A DNA stretch of 64,000 nucleotides from Rhodopirellula baltica SH 1 (GTDB taxonomy: Bacteria > Planctomycetota > Planctomycetia > Pirellulales > Pirellulaceae): assembly GCF_000196115.1 (NCBI RefSeq), contig NC_005027.1, forward strand, positions 62,001 to 126,000, written 5' to 3'. Each line of letters begins with the position of its first letter. The first letter of the stretch is position 1. Below, piece by piece: positions 55,182 through 64,000 of the stretch. A program made the position numbers and the translations under genes. Below the pieces are notes generated by a model. That model saw only the letters and a program-made list of their open reading frames with translations, was not told the DNA's origin and did no database searches.

Positions 55182-56141
55182 ATGAATCAGACTTCCGTGA
55201 ACAGAGCCCGTCAAACACGTTCACGGTTCTTCGCCTGGGCTTTGGCCAGCACGCTTGTCGTGCATGCCGCATCGGTCGATGCCGCGGACGACAATGCTTT
55301 GTTCAATCAAATGCGAAGCGGCGGCATTGCCCTGACCGACGATGTCACATCGCAAATTCCGAGTCTCGCTTTCGTCGATGCGTCTGGCGAACCGGTCGTT
55401 CCCTCAGAGGTCAAAAAGCAACTCGAAAAGTTGGCTCGCGCCGGAGGAATCCAGCGTTTTATTCGCGACTCGGTTGTTGCTCCCATCGCCATCGACATGG
55501 ATTCGATTTCCAACGCCGAGGGTCAACGAATCGGGCATCTGCTGGACGTCACCTTTGTTGTGCATGCACCGATTGACCTAGTCGAAGACTCCGACACACT
55601 TCAGTCGTTGCTGGGCGTCAACAATCAAGAAGCAGAAACAGACGAAGCCGGTGCGGCGAACAAGGTCACCACGGAGGAACTTTCCAGACTCGGAATCGCA
55701 GTCGACTCAGAATCGGAATCGTTTGGCCGAGTCAGTTTTCCGTTGCTCGACCGAGTTCTGATCAATGGTGTCATTCATGCGGAAACCAAACGCCACATCG
55801 AAGGTACCGCAGATGATTATGTAACCGTCGCATGGCAATTGGATCCACGCTTTGAGAATTCGTGGAGCCCGATCGAACGAAACGATTTGGGGGAGGAAGT
55901 CACCGGCGACGCGAAAACGTATCGAGGGCTCGGTGGTTTGATCACCGCGACACGATTGCCAGTCGACATCGCGGGATCCGATTCTGATGCAACCATCGTG
56001 CAGGCCAAATTGGTCGTTCACGAACCGGTCGACTGGTTCGGCGGTCGCAACCAATTGCGAAGCAAACTGCCGCTGATCATCCAAGACCGCGTGCGTGACC
56101 TTAGGAGGAAGCTCGCGGAAGTTCACGACGCGTTGCGTTGA
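55182..56141 (+). CDS. secreted protein of unknown function
   Basis: 319 residues from the ATG at 55182, four bases after the DUF1501 stop; ATG 55170 overlaps that gene and is possible. Signal peptide FFAWALASTLVVHAASVDA. The mature part has no family I recognise: it opens DDNALFNQMRSGGIALTDDV, contains LLDVTFVVHAPIDLVEDSD and HEPVDWFGGRNQLRSKLPL, and looks mixed alpha/beta with conserved-looking Asp-rich turns. Tight spacing suggests cotranscription with the PSCyt/DUF1501 pair. Confidence 0.8.
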   Translation: MNQTSVNRARQTRSRFFAWALASTLVVHAASVDAADDNALFNQMRSGGIALTDDVTSQIPSLAFVDASGEPVVPSEVKKQLEKLARAGGIQRFIRDSVVAPIAIDMDSISNAEGQRIGHLLDVTFVVHAPIDLVEDSDTLQSLLGVNNQEAETDEAGAANKVTTEELSRLGIAVDSESESFGRVSFPLLDRVLINGVIHAETKRHIEGTADDYVTVAWQLDPRFENSWSPIERNDLGEEVTGDAKTYRGLGGLITATRLPVDIAGSDSDATIVQAKLVVHEPVDWFGGRNQLRSKLPLIIQDRVRDLRRKLAEVHDALR

Positions 56142-56169
56142 GCGATCCTTCGCACAAAGTAGCGGCAGG

Positions 56170-56283
56170 GCGCGAGCCCTCCGGTTCCTCACCGGGCGGC
56201 TCGCGCCGCACCGCTAACGGCGTGAGACCTTGCTAACGCTGCGGGTTGTGATTGGGGCTCCGTAGGCCAGGTCATTACCTGGC
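56170..56283. repeat. intergenic hairpins between convergent genes
   Basis: The 259-base gap between the convergent genes ending at 56141 and 56401 holds two inverted repeats: GCGCGAGCC/GGCTCGCGC (56170-56206, with inner pairing) and GCCAGGT/ACCTGGC (56266-56283). The text CGCTAACGGCGTGAGACC resembles the dispersed repeats near 45.7 kb. They may serve as bidirectional terminators, though no T tract is present. Confidence 0.5.
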
Positions 56284-56400
56284 GTCTCAACCGATGCTTT
56301 GGAACAAAGCGAGTCGCCCGGCAACGAATCTGAAGTTCATTATTGAACCACTCGTGACCCCGCCTAAGTCAAACTGGCCGACAAGGGATCTTCAACACAA

Positions 56401-58395
56401 TCACAAGTACTTGGCCAGCTCATCGCCGCGAGTCGCTCTTGCATCGACCTTGGCGGTCACCTCGGCGTCTTCCACCAACGGTGGAGCATGATGCGGTTTG
56501 ACGCGCGCGTCGATGACCAGTGGTCCGCGACAGCCCCAATGCTTGGCCACCACTTGGACTCCAACACCGTCGACATCAATCGCCGGGTTGCTCCGTGTGA
56601 ACGTCAACCACAACCAATTGTTCAACGTCGCTGCGGCAAATTCAGAATCGTCACACAACGTGATCAATGGCACGCTTTCAAGACCTGGCTGATGCTCCAG
56701 GTGCGCAGTGAGACGTTGAACGTCTTCGCGCGACGCGTCGCCGGTGTACTTGGGCCCTCTTACGGCGATCACGCCCGGCATCACTAACTGCGGATCGGAA
56801 ATTCCATCGGGCAGACTGAGACCAGATGGAATCTCCGTCGCGAGTTCTCGGGTCGATTGGCCCGTCGCCGCGACAACCAACTTGGAACCTTGATTCAGTC
56901 CTGTGCCGCTGTAGTCGAGCGTGTCGATCGTCGTCTTGGTATGGAAATGCAAATCGCGACGCCAATCAACTCGGCGAAGGATGTGCTGGATGAAGCTTCC
57001 AATGTCGTGGATTCTGATGGAATCATCTGGGTCGTCCGTGATCCACAAATACTTCGCTAGCGACAATTGCCCGTTACCCAAAATGGCATTTGCCTGCGTC
57101 AACAACTCCTGAGGCTCTTTCGCCTTCAGGTAGGGCATGTACCGTTCGCTGCCAATTGCCAACAACAACGGATGGACGCCAGCCGCATCGACCGCGTGAA
57201 CGGCTTTCACACCAGGGATCACCGTTGGAATGATCGGGTCCGTCAATTCGTGAATCAACTGTCCGAATGTCGTGTCCTCTTGCGGAGGCCGGCCGACGAC
57301 CGTGAACGGCCAAATCGCATCTTTGCGGTGCCAAACATGTTCCACCTTCATGAAAGGGAAAGGATGCTGCAGCGAGTAGTAACCCAAGTGATCGCCAAAG
57401 GGACCTTCCGGCATGGTCGCGGTTGGATCGACTTGTCCCACGATCGCGAAATCAGCGTCGGCGTAAACTGGCGCATGGGAACCGCGAATCATGCGAACAC
57501 GTCGACCTGAAAGCGCTCCGGCAAACGTCAACTCGGTCAGGCCTTCGGGAAGCGGCATCACCGCAGCCAAGCTCATCGCCGGTGAACCGCCGACGGTGAT
57601 CGCAACTTGCAACGATTCGTTGCGATCCATCGCGGCACGATGGTGCACTCCGATGCCGCGATGAATTTGATAGTGCAGCCCGACTTGATTCTCAGGGTCG
57701 TATTCGTTTCCCGCGAGTTGAACGCGGTACATCCCCAAATTGACTCGCATCAAGTTGGAGGGAGCCTCCGGGTCCGCAGACAACACTTGCGGCAAGGTGA
57801 CAAACGAACCACCGTCCATCGGCCATGACTTCAGCGCCGGCAGTTCACTCAATCGACACTGGTTCGCCTGAACGGCACCGCTTCGAGTGAAGCGAGGCAG
57901 CATCGTCAACGCGGTCATCGGCACACCCGCGTATCGCATCGGGCTTTTCGGTAGCGCCGACGGATCCAGTTTGACTTCGATCAATCGCCGCACACGTTCG
58001 AGCGTATCACGAAACAAATAGCGGGCTTGGTCCAAGGACGCAAAAAGATTTGACGCCATCGGAAACTTGCAGCCACGGACGTTCGTGAACAAGATCGCCG
58101 GGCCACCTCGCAGATAAACGCGGCGTTGGATCTCGGCCATCTCCAGGTTTGGATCGACTTCGTCATCAACCGTGATCAGCCGATCTCCGCTGCGAAGATC
58201 TTCGACAACGTCTCGGGTGCTTCGATGTTTCAACGCGAAAACTTTCTGTCGAGAACCGGAATCGAGAGGCTCGCGTGAGCCTTTCAATCTTTGCTGCAAC
58301 CATGATCGCCCGATGGCAGCCACATTTTGGTGAACATAGCGACTGATGGTAGACCGAAGGCGAGGGATGCTGCGAACCGTTTTAGCCTTCGGCAC
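56401..58395 (-). CDS. UbiD family decarboxylase
   Basis: 664 residues, longer than E. coli UbiD (497). UbiD enzymes use prenylated FMN to (de)carboxylate unsaturated or aromatic acids; in menaquinone producers a member acts late in quinone synthesis. Motifs: GGPAILFTNVRG, LHYQIHRGIGVHHRAAMDR, IRGSHAPVYADADFAIVGQV, MPEGPFGDHLGYYSLQHPFP (the conserved E-PFGDH active-site region), TDPIIPTVIPGVKAVHAVDA and IHDIGSFIQHIL. The first about 60 residues are basic and not part of the fold. No UbiX gene is seen in the window. Substrate remains open. Confidence 0.92.
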   Translation of the reverse strand: MPKAKTVRSIPRLRSTISRYVHQNVAAIGRSWLQQRLKGSREPLDSGSRQKVFALKHRSTRDVVEDLRSGDRLITVDDEVDPNLEMAEIQRRVYLRGGPAILFTNVRGCKFPMASNLFASLDQARYLFRDTLERVRRLIEVKLDPSALPKSPMRYAGVPMTALTMLPRFTRSGAVQANQCRLSELPALKSWPMDGGSFVTLPQVLSADPEAPSNLMRVNLGMYRVQLAGNEYDPENQVGLHYQIHRGIGVHHRAAMDRNESLQVAITVGGSPAMSLAAVMPLPEGLTELTFAGALSGRRVRMIRGSHAPVYADADFAIVGQVDPTATMPEGPFGDHLGYYSLQHPFPFMKVEHVWHRKDAIWPFTVVGRPPQEDTTFGQLIHELTDPIIPTVIPGVKAVHAVDAAGVHPLLLAIGSERYMPYLKAKEPQELLTQANAILGNGQLSLAKYLWITDDPDDSIRIHDIGSFIQHILRRVDWRRDLHFHTKTTIDTLDYSGTGLNQGSKLVVAATGQSTRELATEIPSGLSLPDGISDPQLVMPGVIAVRGPKYTGDASREDVQRLTAHLEHQPGLESVPLITLCDDSEFAAATLNNWLWLTFTRSNPAIDVDGVGVQVVAKHWGCRGPLVIDARVKPHHAPPLVEDAEVTAKVDARATRGDELAKYL

Positions 58396-58567
58396 AATCG
58401 CCGCAAACTCTCGGGACGAGCGTCCCTAGGGAACATCGGGTTGAGCCAACATACCGCGACAACCGCCTCGCATGCTGAGCGGCGATGTCCCCCCGGTTGT
58501 TTGACCGTCAAAGCGATCACCGCCACAACGGACCGGTCATCGAGATTCGCGAATCGGATTCAGGCGA

Positions 58568-58834
58568 TCATTTGAATTCGTCTTCGAAAGCAGCGAAGTC
58601 ATCGCCACCTTCGGCCACAAATTCTCCACCGCCGAAATCATCGCCATCGACGGCAACGGCTTCAAACTCGTCGCCTTCGACGACTTCAATTTCATCGCCA
58701 TCGGCCATCATCTCTTCTTCACAAGCGGGCACAACAGCGGCGGCGGGTCGAGGCTTGCGGTTTTTCAAACCCACCACGACCACCGACAGAATCATCGCGA
58801 GCAAGAAAACGACCCAGCAAATGAAATAGATCAT
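58568..58834 (-). CDS. small single-pass membrane protein with acidic tail
   Basis: 88 residues from the ATG at 58834 (an upstream Met at 58894 adds a non-conserved leader). One helix at the N-terminus (MIYFICWVVFLLAMILSVVV) is followed by KNRKPRP and a strongly acidic tail rich in Glu, Asp, Gly and Val (EEEMMADGDEIEVVEGDEFE). No enzymatic motif. Function unknown; the acidic tail would lie on one side of the membrane and could bind cations or basic partners. Confidence 0.7.
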   Translation of the reverse strand: MIYFICWVVFLLAMILSVVVVGLKNRKPRPAAAVVPACEEEMMADGDEIEVVEGDEFEAVAVDGDDFGGGEFVAEGGDDFAAFEDEFK

Positions 58835-59024
58835 GGGAGACAGGTCAGCCGGAAAAAGTGAAGGTCGTGGAGCGAATCGAGAAAGATGCCCCACATCCTA
58901 ATTGCCGCTGGTCGAGTCGGCAAATTTGGCTCCGGCAAGCGTCCGAAGCCCCGTTTTCCCGTGTCATCTCTCCCACAATCCACCCCGTCGCTCATCCCAA
59001 GCGGTCTCCAGCCGGAGATTTCGC

Positions 59025-60782
59025 TCAGCGAGTGTAGCTCAGGCCGAAATGGATGCCTTGGACGTAGAACGTATCGTCTCGCATCGATGGCGCGGGAAGA
59101 TTGTTGTTCGCGTCGTTGATGTTTCGGTCAAAAATGCCCGAGACCTGGATCGCGTCGGACATGGCCATCAAGTGGTATCCAATCGTGACGTCGAAGTGGT
59201 TGAATCGGTGCCACCCCAAATTCACGTCCAGTTCAGGAACCCAACCGAACGTGTCGCTGGTGAAGGTGCCTTCATTGGTGTCCGAATCGACGAACAGCCC
59301 GCCGTCTTGTGGGGTGTCAGGAGGGCCGACCGTTGTGCTGCCCTGACGATTCGCCGTTCGACGAACGTTGCCGAATGCGGCCTTGGCCAACCAGTTGAAG
59401 CTCCAGCAGCCTTCGCGGTAGCGACCTGCCAAACCAAATTGAGCTCCGTGAAATTCGTTGGTCGCCCCGAAAGAATCACGAATTGAGATGTAATTGCCCG
59501 CATCGGTTCCTTCGGTCAGCGTTGAACTGGAAGAAATGTTCAGCCCCTCGGACAATCGCATGTACTGGTAACCATACAAAACGTCGAAGGTCGTTCCCAA
59601 CCCGCCTCGCCAAAACTGACGCACCGAGATGTCGCCACCATGCAGTTCGCTGTAAGCGTCCACGCCGACCGCACCAAAGCGACCATTGATGGCCGGATCC
59701 GCGGGTGCGTTCGGGAAGACAACCACGTTGGAATCTTCCGCGTCCGTCGCAACGTTGAAGAACGGAATCGCAAGCACATCAAAGTTTCTTTGATCAGCAC
59801 CAAAGCTGTAATTTTCATCACCAGCGACCCAGCCACGAAAGACCAGGCTGCGACACTGATGGTTGTCCAACCACAAACCAAGCGTCAAGCGACCACCGGC
59901 CGTTGCATCTTTGAGGACGCTGTCGTCACCGGCCAAGACCGTTCCCGTATCCAGGGACCCAGTGTCCGGTGCAGTGTCGGTTGTGACCAGAGCCGGCAAG
60001 CGATCGCCTTTGCGGAACATGATCATCAACTCGGCCGATCCAAACCAACGATTCGGATCAACACAGATCGCTCCTGCAGGCCCGCACATTCCGTCGCAGC
60101 CACCGTATCCGCAACTGTCGCAGCCATACGATTCGAACCCGCACCCCGGACCTTCCAGTCCGCAGCCAACGTCGAATCCGCACCCGCAACCTTCGATCCC
60201 ACAACCGGGACCTTCCATGCCGCATCCGGGCCCTTGAAAGTTCATCGGTGTGCCCGAGCCGACGATGGTTTCACCGGCAAAGGTTGGATGTTCCATGATC
60301 GTGACCGAGCCAGATGTCTTTTGAAGCACGCGGCCTCGGTGACTCGAGCCAGTCGACTGGATGATACGAGCCCCTTCACTCGGAACGCCGTGAGGGCGAA
60401 CCGACATGGCCGAAACAGGCCGAACGATTTGTGCGCTGGATGGTTGCGAGTTTGATCCCACAACTTCGCCCAGTTTTCGCAATCGCAAACCGCCGGGTTC
60501 ATCCATGACTTGCAGGCCGTCACCTTCCGCGGCGGAGGCGACTTCCATGTCGTCGTAAACGACTTCGTTGATTTGAATGCGACTGAGTTCCGGTGAGGAA
60601 TCGGGATACAATTCCCAATCGCCCGTTGTCTTCTCGGCAGCACTTCCAGGTGTTTGATACGTTCCGCGGTCCGGCTTTTTGACACGGACCTGAGCTGCCA
60701 ATGGTGAACACGCCAGGCATGCCACAAGGACAGCACAGTTTTTCGCAAACCGGGGAAGTCGGCGCCAGATCAAAGAGTTCAT
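59025..60782 (-). CDS. BBP7 family outer-membrane beta-barrel protein
   Basis: 585 residues. Signal peptide CAVLVACLACSPLAAQ. A Ser/Glu-rich region is followed by a Cys/Gly repeat zone (about 185-230, units such as GPGCGMEGPGCGIEGCGCGF) and the BBP7 barrel: RWFGSAELMIMFRKGDRLPA, RLTLGLWLDNHQCRSLVFRG, GDISVRQFWRGGLGTTFDVL and a final strand YVQGIHFGLSYTR. BBP7 is a planctomycete-specific beta-barrel family of unknown function, probably in the outer membrane or surface. The Cys repeats could cross-link it to the protein wall (inference). Confidence 0.9.
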   Translation of the reverse strand: MNSLIWRRLPRFAKNCAVLVACLACSPLAAQVRVKKPDRGTYQTPGSAAEKTTGDWELYPDSSPELSRIQINEVVYDDMEVASAAEGDGLQVMDEPGGLRLRKLGEVVGSNSQPSSAQIVRPVSAMSVRPHGVPSEGARIIQSTGSSHRGRVLQKTSGSVTIMEHPTFAGETIVGSGTPMNFQGPGCGMEGPGCGIEGCGCGFDVGCGLEGPGCGFESYGCDSCGYGGCDGMCGPAGAICVDPNRWFGSAELMIMFRKGDRLPALVTTDTAPDTGSLDTGTVLAGDDSVLKDATAGGRLTLGLWLDNHQCRSLVFRGWVAGDENYSFGADQRNFDVLAIPFFNVATDAEDSNVVVFPNAPADPAINGRFGAVGVDAYSELHGGDISVRQFWRGGLGTTFDVLYGYQYMRLSEGLNISSSSTLTEGTDAGNYISIRDSFGATNEFHGAQFGLAGRYREGCWSFNWLAKAAFGNVRRTANRQGSTTVGPPDTPQDGGLFVDSDTNEGTFTSDTFGWVPELDVNLGWHRFNHFDVTIGYHLMAMSDAIQVSGIFDRNINDANNNLPAPSMRDDTFYVQGIHFGLSYTR

Positions 60783-61167
60783 GGGGTGTTTCGCTTGGAT
60801 TCAATCGTCGGGGGTAGTCGCGAATCAGAGTGGCCGACGGGCTCGGAGCGTGCTTTCCACACGCCACCTCGCGCATCACCAGATGCCACGTGAACTGGTA
60901 TCGGATGGGACGATCGTGACGGTTGAGCCGTTTTGGCAAACTTTGCCGGTTAGGCCGCAGTTACGGCTGACCGGCAGTTTCACGCGGGCGGTGTTTCACC
61001 GAAGTCGCTGGCGATGATTGAAGTCGCTGTTGATGATTTCGGTACCCGCAAAACAAAACCTGCTTCCGCGGATTGAATTTGATACGATGAATTTGCGAAC
61101 GGGACGTCTCACAACCGCCACCACGTTCGCTCTCGTCGCCGCCCACTCACTGCCGGAGTTCACGCAC
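60783..61167. promoter_or_regulatory. divergent intergenic region, BBP7 versus Ntn-hydrolase gene
   Basis: 385 bases, GC-rich, with small dyads (for example TTTTGGCAAACTTTGCC near 60940). Alternative in-frame starts of the plus-strand gene lie at 61018 and 61087. No RNA gene or convincing promoter boxes were found by eye. Confidence 0.4.
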
Positions 61168-62316
61168 ATGCGTTTGCGTCGAAACAGTCATCCCGCCCGC
61201 CGGATTCATTCCGTCACCGGAGTCGGTCTCGTATTGCAGGCGGCCATGGTTGGTGTTCTCGCCATCACAGCCATCCAGCCCGCGACCGCGTGCACCGTGA
61301 TGCGCATGACCATCCGTGGGAAGTTGGTAATCGCGCGAAATCATGATTGGCCATTTGGCGAGGCACTCGTGATCACCAACCTTCGCGGCATTGAGAAAAC
61401 ATCGCTCGCGCCGATCAAGCCCGCGACCTGGGTTTCCAAATATGGCAGCGTTTCGTTTTGCCAATTCGGCCGTGAGATTCCGTTTGCTGGCATGAACGAG
61501 AAAGGACTGACGGTCGACTTGTTGCGTTTGCCCGGGGCGACCTTCCCAGATCCTGTTGCGGTTGAAGCCGATCCAAACCTCACCGCGGTCAACGCGATTC
61601 AGTGGGTGCAGTATCAACTCGACACCGCTGAAACCGTCGCGGAAGTCGTCGACAGTCTTTCAACCGTCGTGCCGATCCCGATGCTGCCGATGGTTGAAAC
61701 CGTTCATTATTTTGTGACGGATTCGACCGGCGACGTTGCCGTGGTCGAGTTCATCAACGGCAGCGCGGTGGTTCGCCACGGCGACGATTATCGTCTGGAT
61801 GACGGGAAACCAAAGACCCACGCGTGCGTGCTGGCCAATTCATCCTGGGAGGATTCTCAAACCGAGCTGCAGAACAACTCCAGCCGAATGCGTTACGGAC
61901 GTGGAGTTCGCTTGGTTGAAATGGCAAATGAGATCGGAGTGGAAATTGCCCCCATCGACTACGCGATTCGCTGTTTGCGTATGGTCGCTCAAGGGCCGCT
62001 GACTCAGTGGAACTTGGTCTACCAACCTGAAGAACGCCGGATCCACTTTCGCACACAAAACTCGCAACAACAACGATGGATTGACCTGGATGATCTGTCC
62101 TTCGAACCGGAGCAGACTCCCCAGGCAATCGACATTGATCGCAACATCAACGGCAACGTTGTGCCGCACATGAAAGCGGTCACCGATGCGGACAACGAAC
62201 GAATCGTGAATCATGCGTTTGATCACTTTGTGCCGGCGGGTCTGCCCAGCCTGATGATCAAACAGCTTCTTCTGGACTATCCGAGCAAGCTCCGATCGCC
62301 TCAAACCGCTCCCTGA
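61168..62316 (+). CDS. Ntn-hydrolase, choloylglycine hydrolase / penicillin V acylase-like
   Basis: 382 residues from the ATG at 61168, which gives a signal peptide ending AITAIQPATA directly before C. This Cys is expected to become the N-terminal nucleophile after cleavage, as in the family (CTVMRM, then ARNHDWPF with the Asp-Trp region). Other motifs: SVSFCQFGREIPFAGMNEKG, GLTVDLL and LANSSWEDSQTE (Asn region). Hydrolyses linear C-N amide bonds of small molecules such as acyl-amino acids or lactones; substrate not predictable. In-frame starts at 61018 and 61087 would add an unneeded leader. Confidence 0.87.
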   Translation: MRLRRNSHPARRIHSVTGVGLVLQAAMVGVLAITAIQPATACTVMRMTIRGKLVIARNHDWPFGEALVITNLRGIEKTSLAPIKPATWVSKYGSVSFCQFGREIPFAGMNEKGLTVDLLRLPGATFPDPVAVEADPNLTAVNAIQWVQYQLDTAETVAEVVDSLSTVVPIPMLPMVETVHYFVTDSTGDVAVVEFINGSAVVRHGDDYRLDDGKPKTHACVLANSSWEDSQTELQNNSSRMRYGRGVRLVEMANEIGVEIAPIDYAIRCLRMVAQGPLTQWNLVYQPEERRIHFRTQNSQQQRWIDLDDLSFEPEQTPQAIDIDRNINGNVVPHMKAVTDADNERIVNHAFDHFVPAGLPSLMIKQLLLDYPSKLRSPQTAP

Positions 62317-62631
62317 AATCAGGTTGCGATTCGGGAAACGAACTTTCTCGAAAAATTCTTCCGAGGCACCGAAACCCCTCCACGGGGCCAATCGCCGCTT
62401 TTATGAAGCTGAGCGGAACGTTAACGGCAGCGGAAAGCGTCGCTCACGCACGCAATTTCCCCGCTGCGCACCGGCTGAAGAACGCTCATTTCTGTTCATT
62501 AAACCTTCACTTTGAGCTTCGTCGTTTCTTCACAGTTGTTTCCTAGAGTCCCGCCCAAATCACTGACGGCGGCTCATCAGCAACGACGCTTCCCGCCGTC
62601 TTCCCCCCACATAATTCGCTGGAAGAAACGA
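62317..62631. other. intergenic region upstream of DUF1559 gene
   Basis: 315 bases between same-strand genes. The open frame continues back to 62512, but no conserved residues lie before 62632. GGAAGAAACGA just before the ATG at 62632 is a plausible ribosome-binding site. Nothing else recognised. Confidence 0.4.
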
Positions 62632-63636
62632 ATGACCTGCCTGACGACCCAATCGAGTCGCCGAACCCCAGCCACCCCGTGCACCGCTCCATCCACCGCC
62701 CGCCCAACCACATCGACTCGCGGATTCACGCTGGTCGAGCTGTTGGTTGTGATCGCCATCATCGGCGTTTTGGTTGGCCTTCTTTTGCCAGCGGTTCAGT
62801 CCGCTCGCGAAGCTGCACGTCGCATGCAATGCGGTAACAACCTCAAACAAATCGGCTTGGGACTTCACGTTTACCACGACACGTTCAACAAGTTCCCCTA
62901 CGGATGGGACAACCGAGGCATGACCTGGAGCGGTCACATCTTGCCTCAGATTGAACAAGCCAACCTGTACCAAACCTTGATCTTTCAAGAGTCGGGGCTT
63001 GGCAACTGGGGAACCGACGATGGCCCCAATGAAGAAGCCTGCGAAACCGTTATCCCAACCTATCGTTGCCCCAGCATGGCGCTGCCATTGCACATGGATT
63101 ACAACGGCATTCCACAACGCGTGCCCGCCAGCTATCGCGGTGTTGCCGGAACCTTGGCCACGTCGGATGACACCAGCACCGCTCTGCCCGACACGATTTC
63201 GTTGGAAAGCTTGGACCAAGACGGCATCTTCTATGCCTGCAGCAAAACCAAGTTCCGCGACATCTTGGACGGCACGTCCAACACGATCATGATCGGCGAA
63301 AGCTACAACAACCCGAAGTTCGTGAAAGACGGACAAGGGATGGATTACTGGTACATCGGTGCTCCACAAACCGACCCTTGTCGTTGCGACGGCGGAACTG
63401 GCGGAACGGAATTCTCGGAAGTCGCCGGCGTCACGATCACTCCGGTCAACGCCGTCATCCGTGCTCCATTGATGAGCGGCCGATTGATGGAACTTTCGTT
63501 CGGCAGCTACCACCTCGGCGGTGCTCACTTCTTGAAGTGCGACGGCTCCGTTTCATTCCTAACGGAATCGCTGGCCGAAGACGTTTACGACGCACTGGGC
63601 TCACGTGATGGCGGCGAAATCCCCGGCGAAATCTGA
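62632..63636 (+). CDS. DUF1559 type IV prepilin-like protein
   Basis: 334 residues. The N-terminus holds a prepilin cleavage/methylation motif RGFTLVELLVVIAIIGVLVG, preceded by about 30 Thr/Ser/Arg/Pro residues. DUF1559 features: LPAVQSAREAARRMQCGNNL, QIGLGLHVYHDTFNKFPYG, RDILDGTSNTIMIGE and the C-terminal H-X9-DG motif (HLGGAHFLKCDGSVSFL). Such proteins are numerous in planctomycetes and are probably exported pseudopilin-like structural proteins. The start follows GGAAGAA. A lipoprotein gene begins 52 bases downstream, a frequent pairing. Confidence 0.93.
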   Translation: MTCLTTQSSRRTPATPCTAPSTARPTTSTRGFTLVELLVVIAIIGVLVGLLLPAVQSAREAARRMQCGNNLKQIGLGLHVYHDTFNKFPYGWDNRGMTWSGHILPQIEQANLYQTLIFQESGLGNWGTDDGPNEEACETVIPTYRCPSMALPLHMDYNGIPQRVPASYRGVAGTLATSDDTSTALPDTISLESLDQDGIFYACSKTKFRDILDGTSNTIMIGESYNNPKFVKDGQGMDYWYIGAPQTDPCRCDGGTGGTEFSEVAGVTITPVNAVIRAPLMSGRLMELSFGSYHLGGAHFLKCDGSVSFLTESLAEDVYDALGSRDGGEIPGEI

Positions 63637-63687
63637 TTCGCCGATCGACCTTCACGTTCCACATTACAACACATTGACTTTTCAATC

Positions 63688-64000
63688 ATGGCTATGAACT
63701 CAGCAATCCAACAAGCGATGGCTCTGACATCGGTCGCCTGCCTCGCGCTCACTTTGGCAACCACCACTGGGTGCGGACCAAGCGCCCAAGCCGACTACGC
63801 ATCGATCGGATTGGTTCCGATCACAGGCAACGTCACCTTGGACGGTCAACCTCTTGAAGGAGCCGTCGTGATGTTCGAATCGCCCGATACGACGTTCTGT
63901 TACGGAACGACGGACGCAGAGGGCAACTACGAAATCAAATTCAACAGCGAAGTGATGGGTGTTCCACCCGGAGACAAAATGGTGCGAATCAGCACGACAG
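63688..64000 (+). CDS. lipoprotein with carboxypeptidase-regulatory-like domain (3' end outside window)
   Basis: The frame opens with ATG at 63688 and is still open at the window end (104 codons). A lipoprotein signal (ALTSVACLALTLATTTG before C) is followed by VPITGNVTLDGQPLEGAVVM and TTDAEGNYEIKF, a beta-sandwich of the kind called carboxypeptidase regulatory-like. Such short lipoproteins (about 140 residues) commonly follow DUF1559 genes in planctomycetes. Function unknown. Confidence 0.82.
   Translation, partial: MAMNSAIQQAMALTSVACLALTLATTTGCGPSAQADYASIGLVPITGNVTLDGQPLEGAVVMFESPDTTFCYGTTDAEGNYEIKFNSEVMGVPPGDKMVRISTT

Noticed and set aside
61018-61167. N-terminal extension of the Ntn-hydrolase
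   Set aside because: It would place about 50 residues before a good signal peptide; the later ATG at 61168 fits cleavage before the catalytic Cys.

Overview
The window looks like chromosome of a marine planctomycete of the Rhodopirellula type (Pirellulaceae). Evidence for this is the set of lineage-typical families: PSCyt/DUF1549/DUF1553 cytochromes paired with DUF1501, a DUF1559 prepilin-like protein, a BBP7 outer-membrane protein, sulfatases, short proteins starting with an NPYxxP-like motif, and a giant LEPR-XLL/DUF4347/cadherin-like protein. Genes are widely spaced, and few have a strong Shine-Dalgarno sequence.

Layout. 1-2541: 3' part of a Ser/Thr protein kinase with TolB-like and TPR regions. 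2669-11218 (minus): a tightly coupled five-gene export operon, read in the order TolC-like outer-membrane protein, shortened SecA-like ATPase, HlyD-type adaptor, GAF-HlyD fusion, PqqD-like/M50 peptidase/HlyD fusion. Divergent from it, 11550-23518 (plus): a giant protein of about 2,500 residues, then a hybrid histidine kinase that overlaps it by ATGA, then a REC-HD-GYP response regulator. 23677-24603: an RNA-methyltransferase-like gene. 24868-24941: tRNA-Val(CAC), followed by a decayed mobile region (about 25.0-29.7 kb) with a truncated integrase, two IS3-family elements, a broken ISL3-family element, a probable group II intron 5' fragment and a truncated GxxExxY gene. 30.0-31.5 kb: three small membrane proteins. 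31.5-38.1 kb: a divergent TolC and adaptor/RND efflux set. 38.2-40.7 kb: a Cys-rich secreted protein and an OprP-like porin. 40.9-46.9 kb: two sulfatases, a xylose-isomerase-like TIM-barrel protein and an aldo/keto reductase, separated by dispersed repeats. 47.4-50.1 kb: a TIGR03545/TIGR03546-type pair. 50.4-56.1 kb: PSCyt cytochrome, DUF1501 protein and an uncharacterised secreted protein. 56.4-64 kb: UbiD family decarboxylase, small membrane protein, BBP7 protein, Ntn-hydrolase, DUF1559 protein and a truncated lipoprotein gene.

The most interesting part is 2.7-23.5 kb. The operon encodes TolC and HlyD parts like a type I secretion system, but no ABC transporter. Its only energy-coupling candidate is a SecA-like ATPase that stops before the two-helix-finger region. 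The neighbouring giant protein has no Sec-type signal peptide, carries a LEPR-XLL-like leader and ends in a hydrophobic segment. It is translationally coupled to a membrane hybrid kinase next to an HD-GYP regulator. I infer an export, surface-display and sensing module that feeds cyclic-di-GMP turnover. The parts are read from the sequence; the joint function is a hypothesis.
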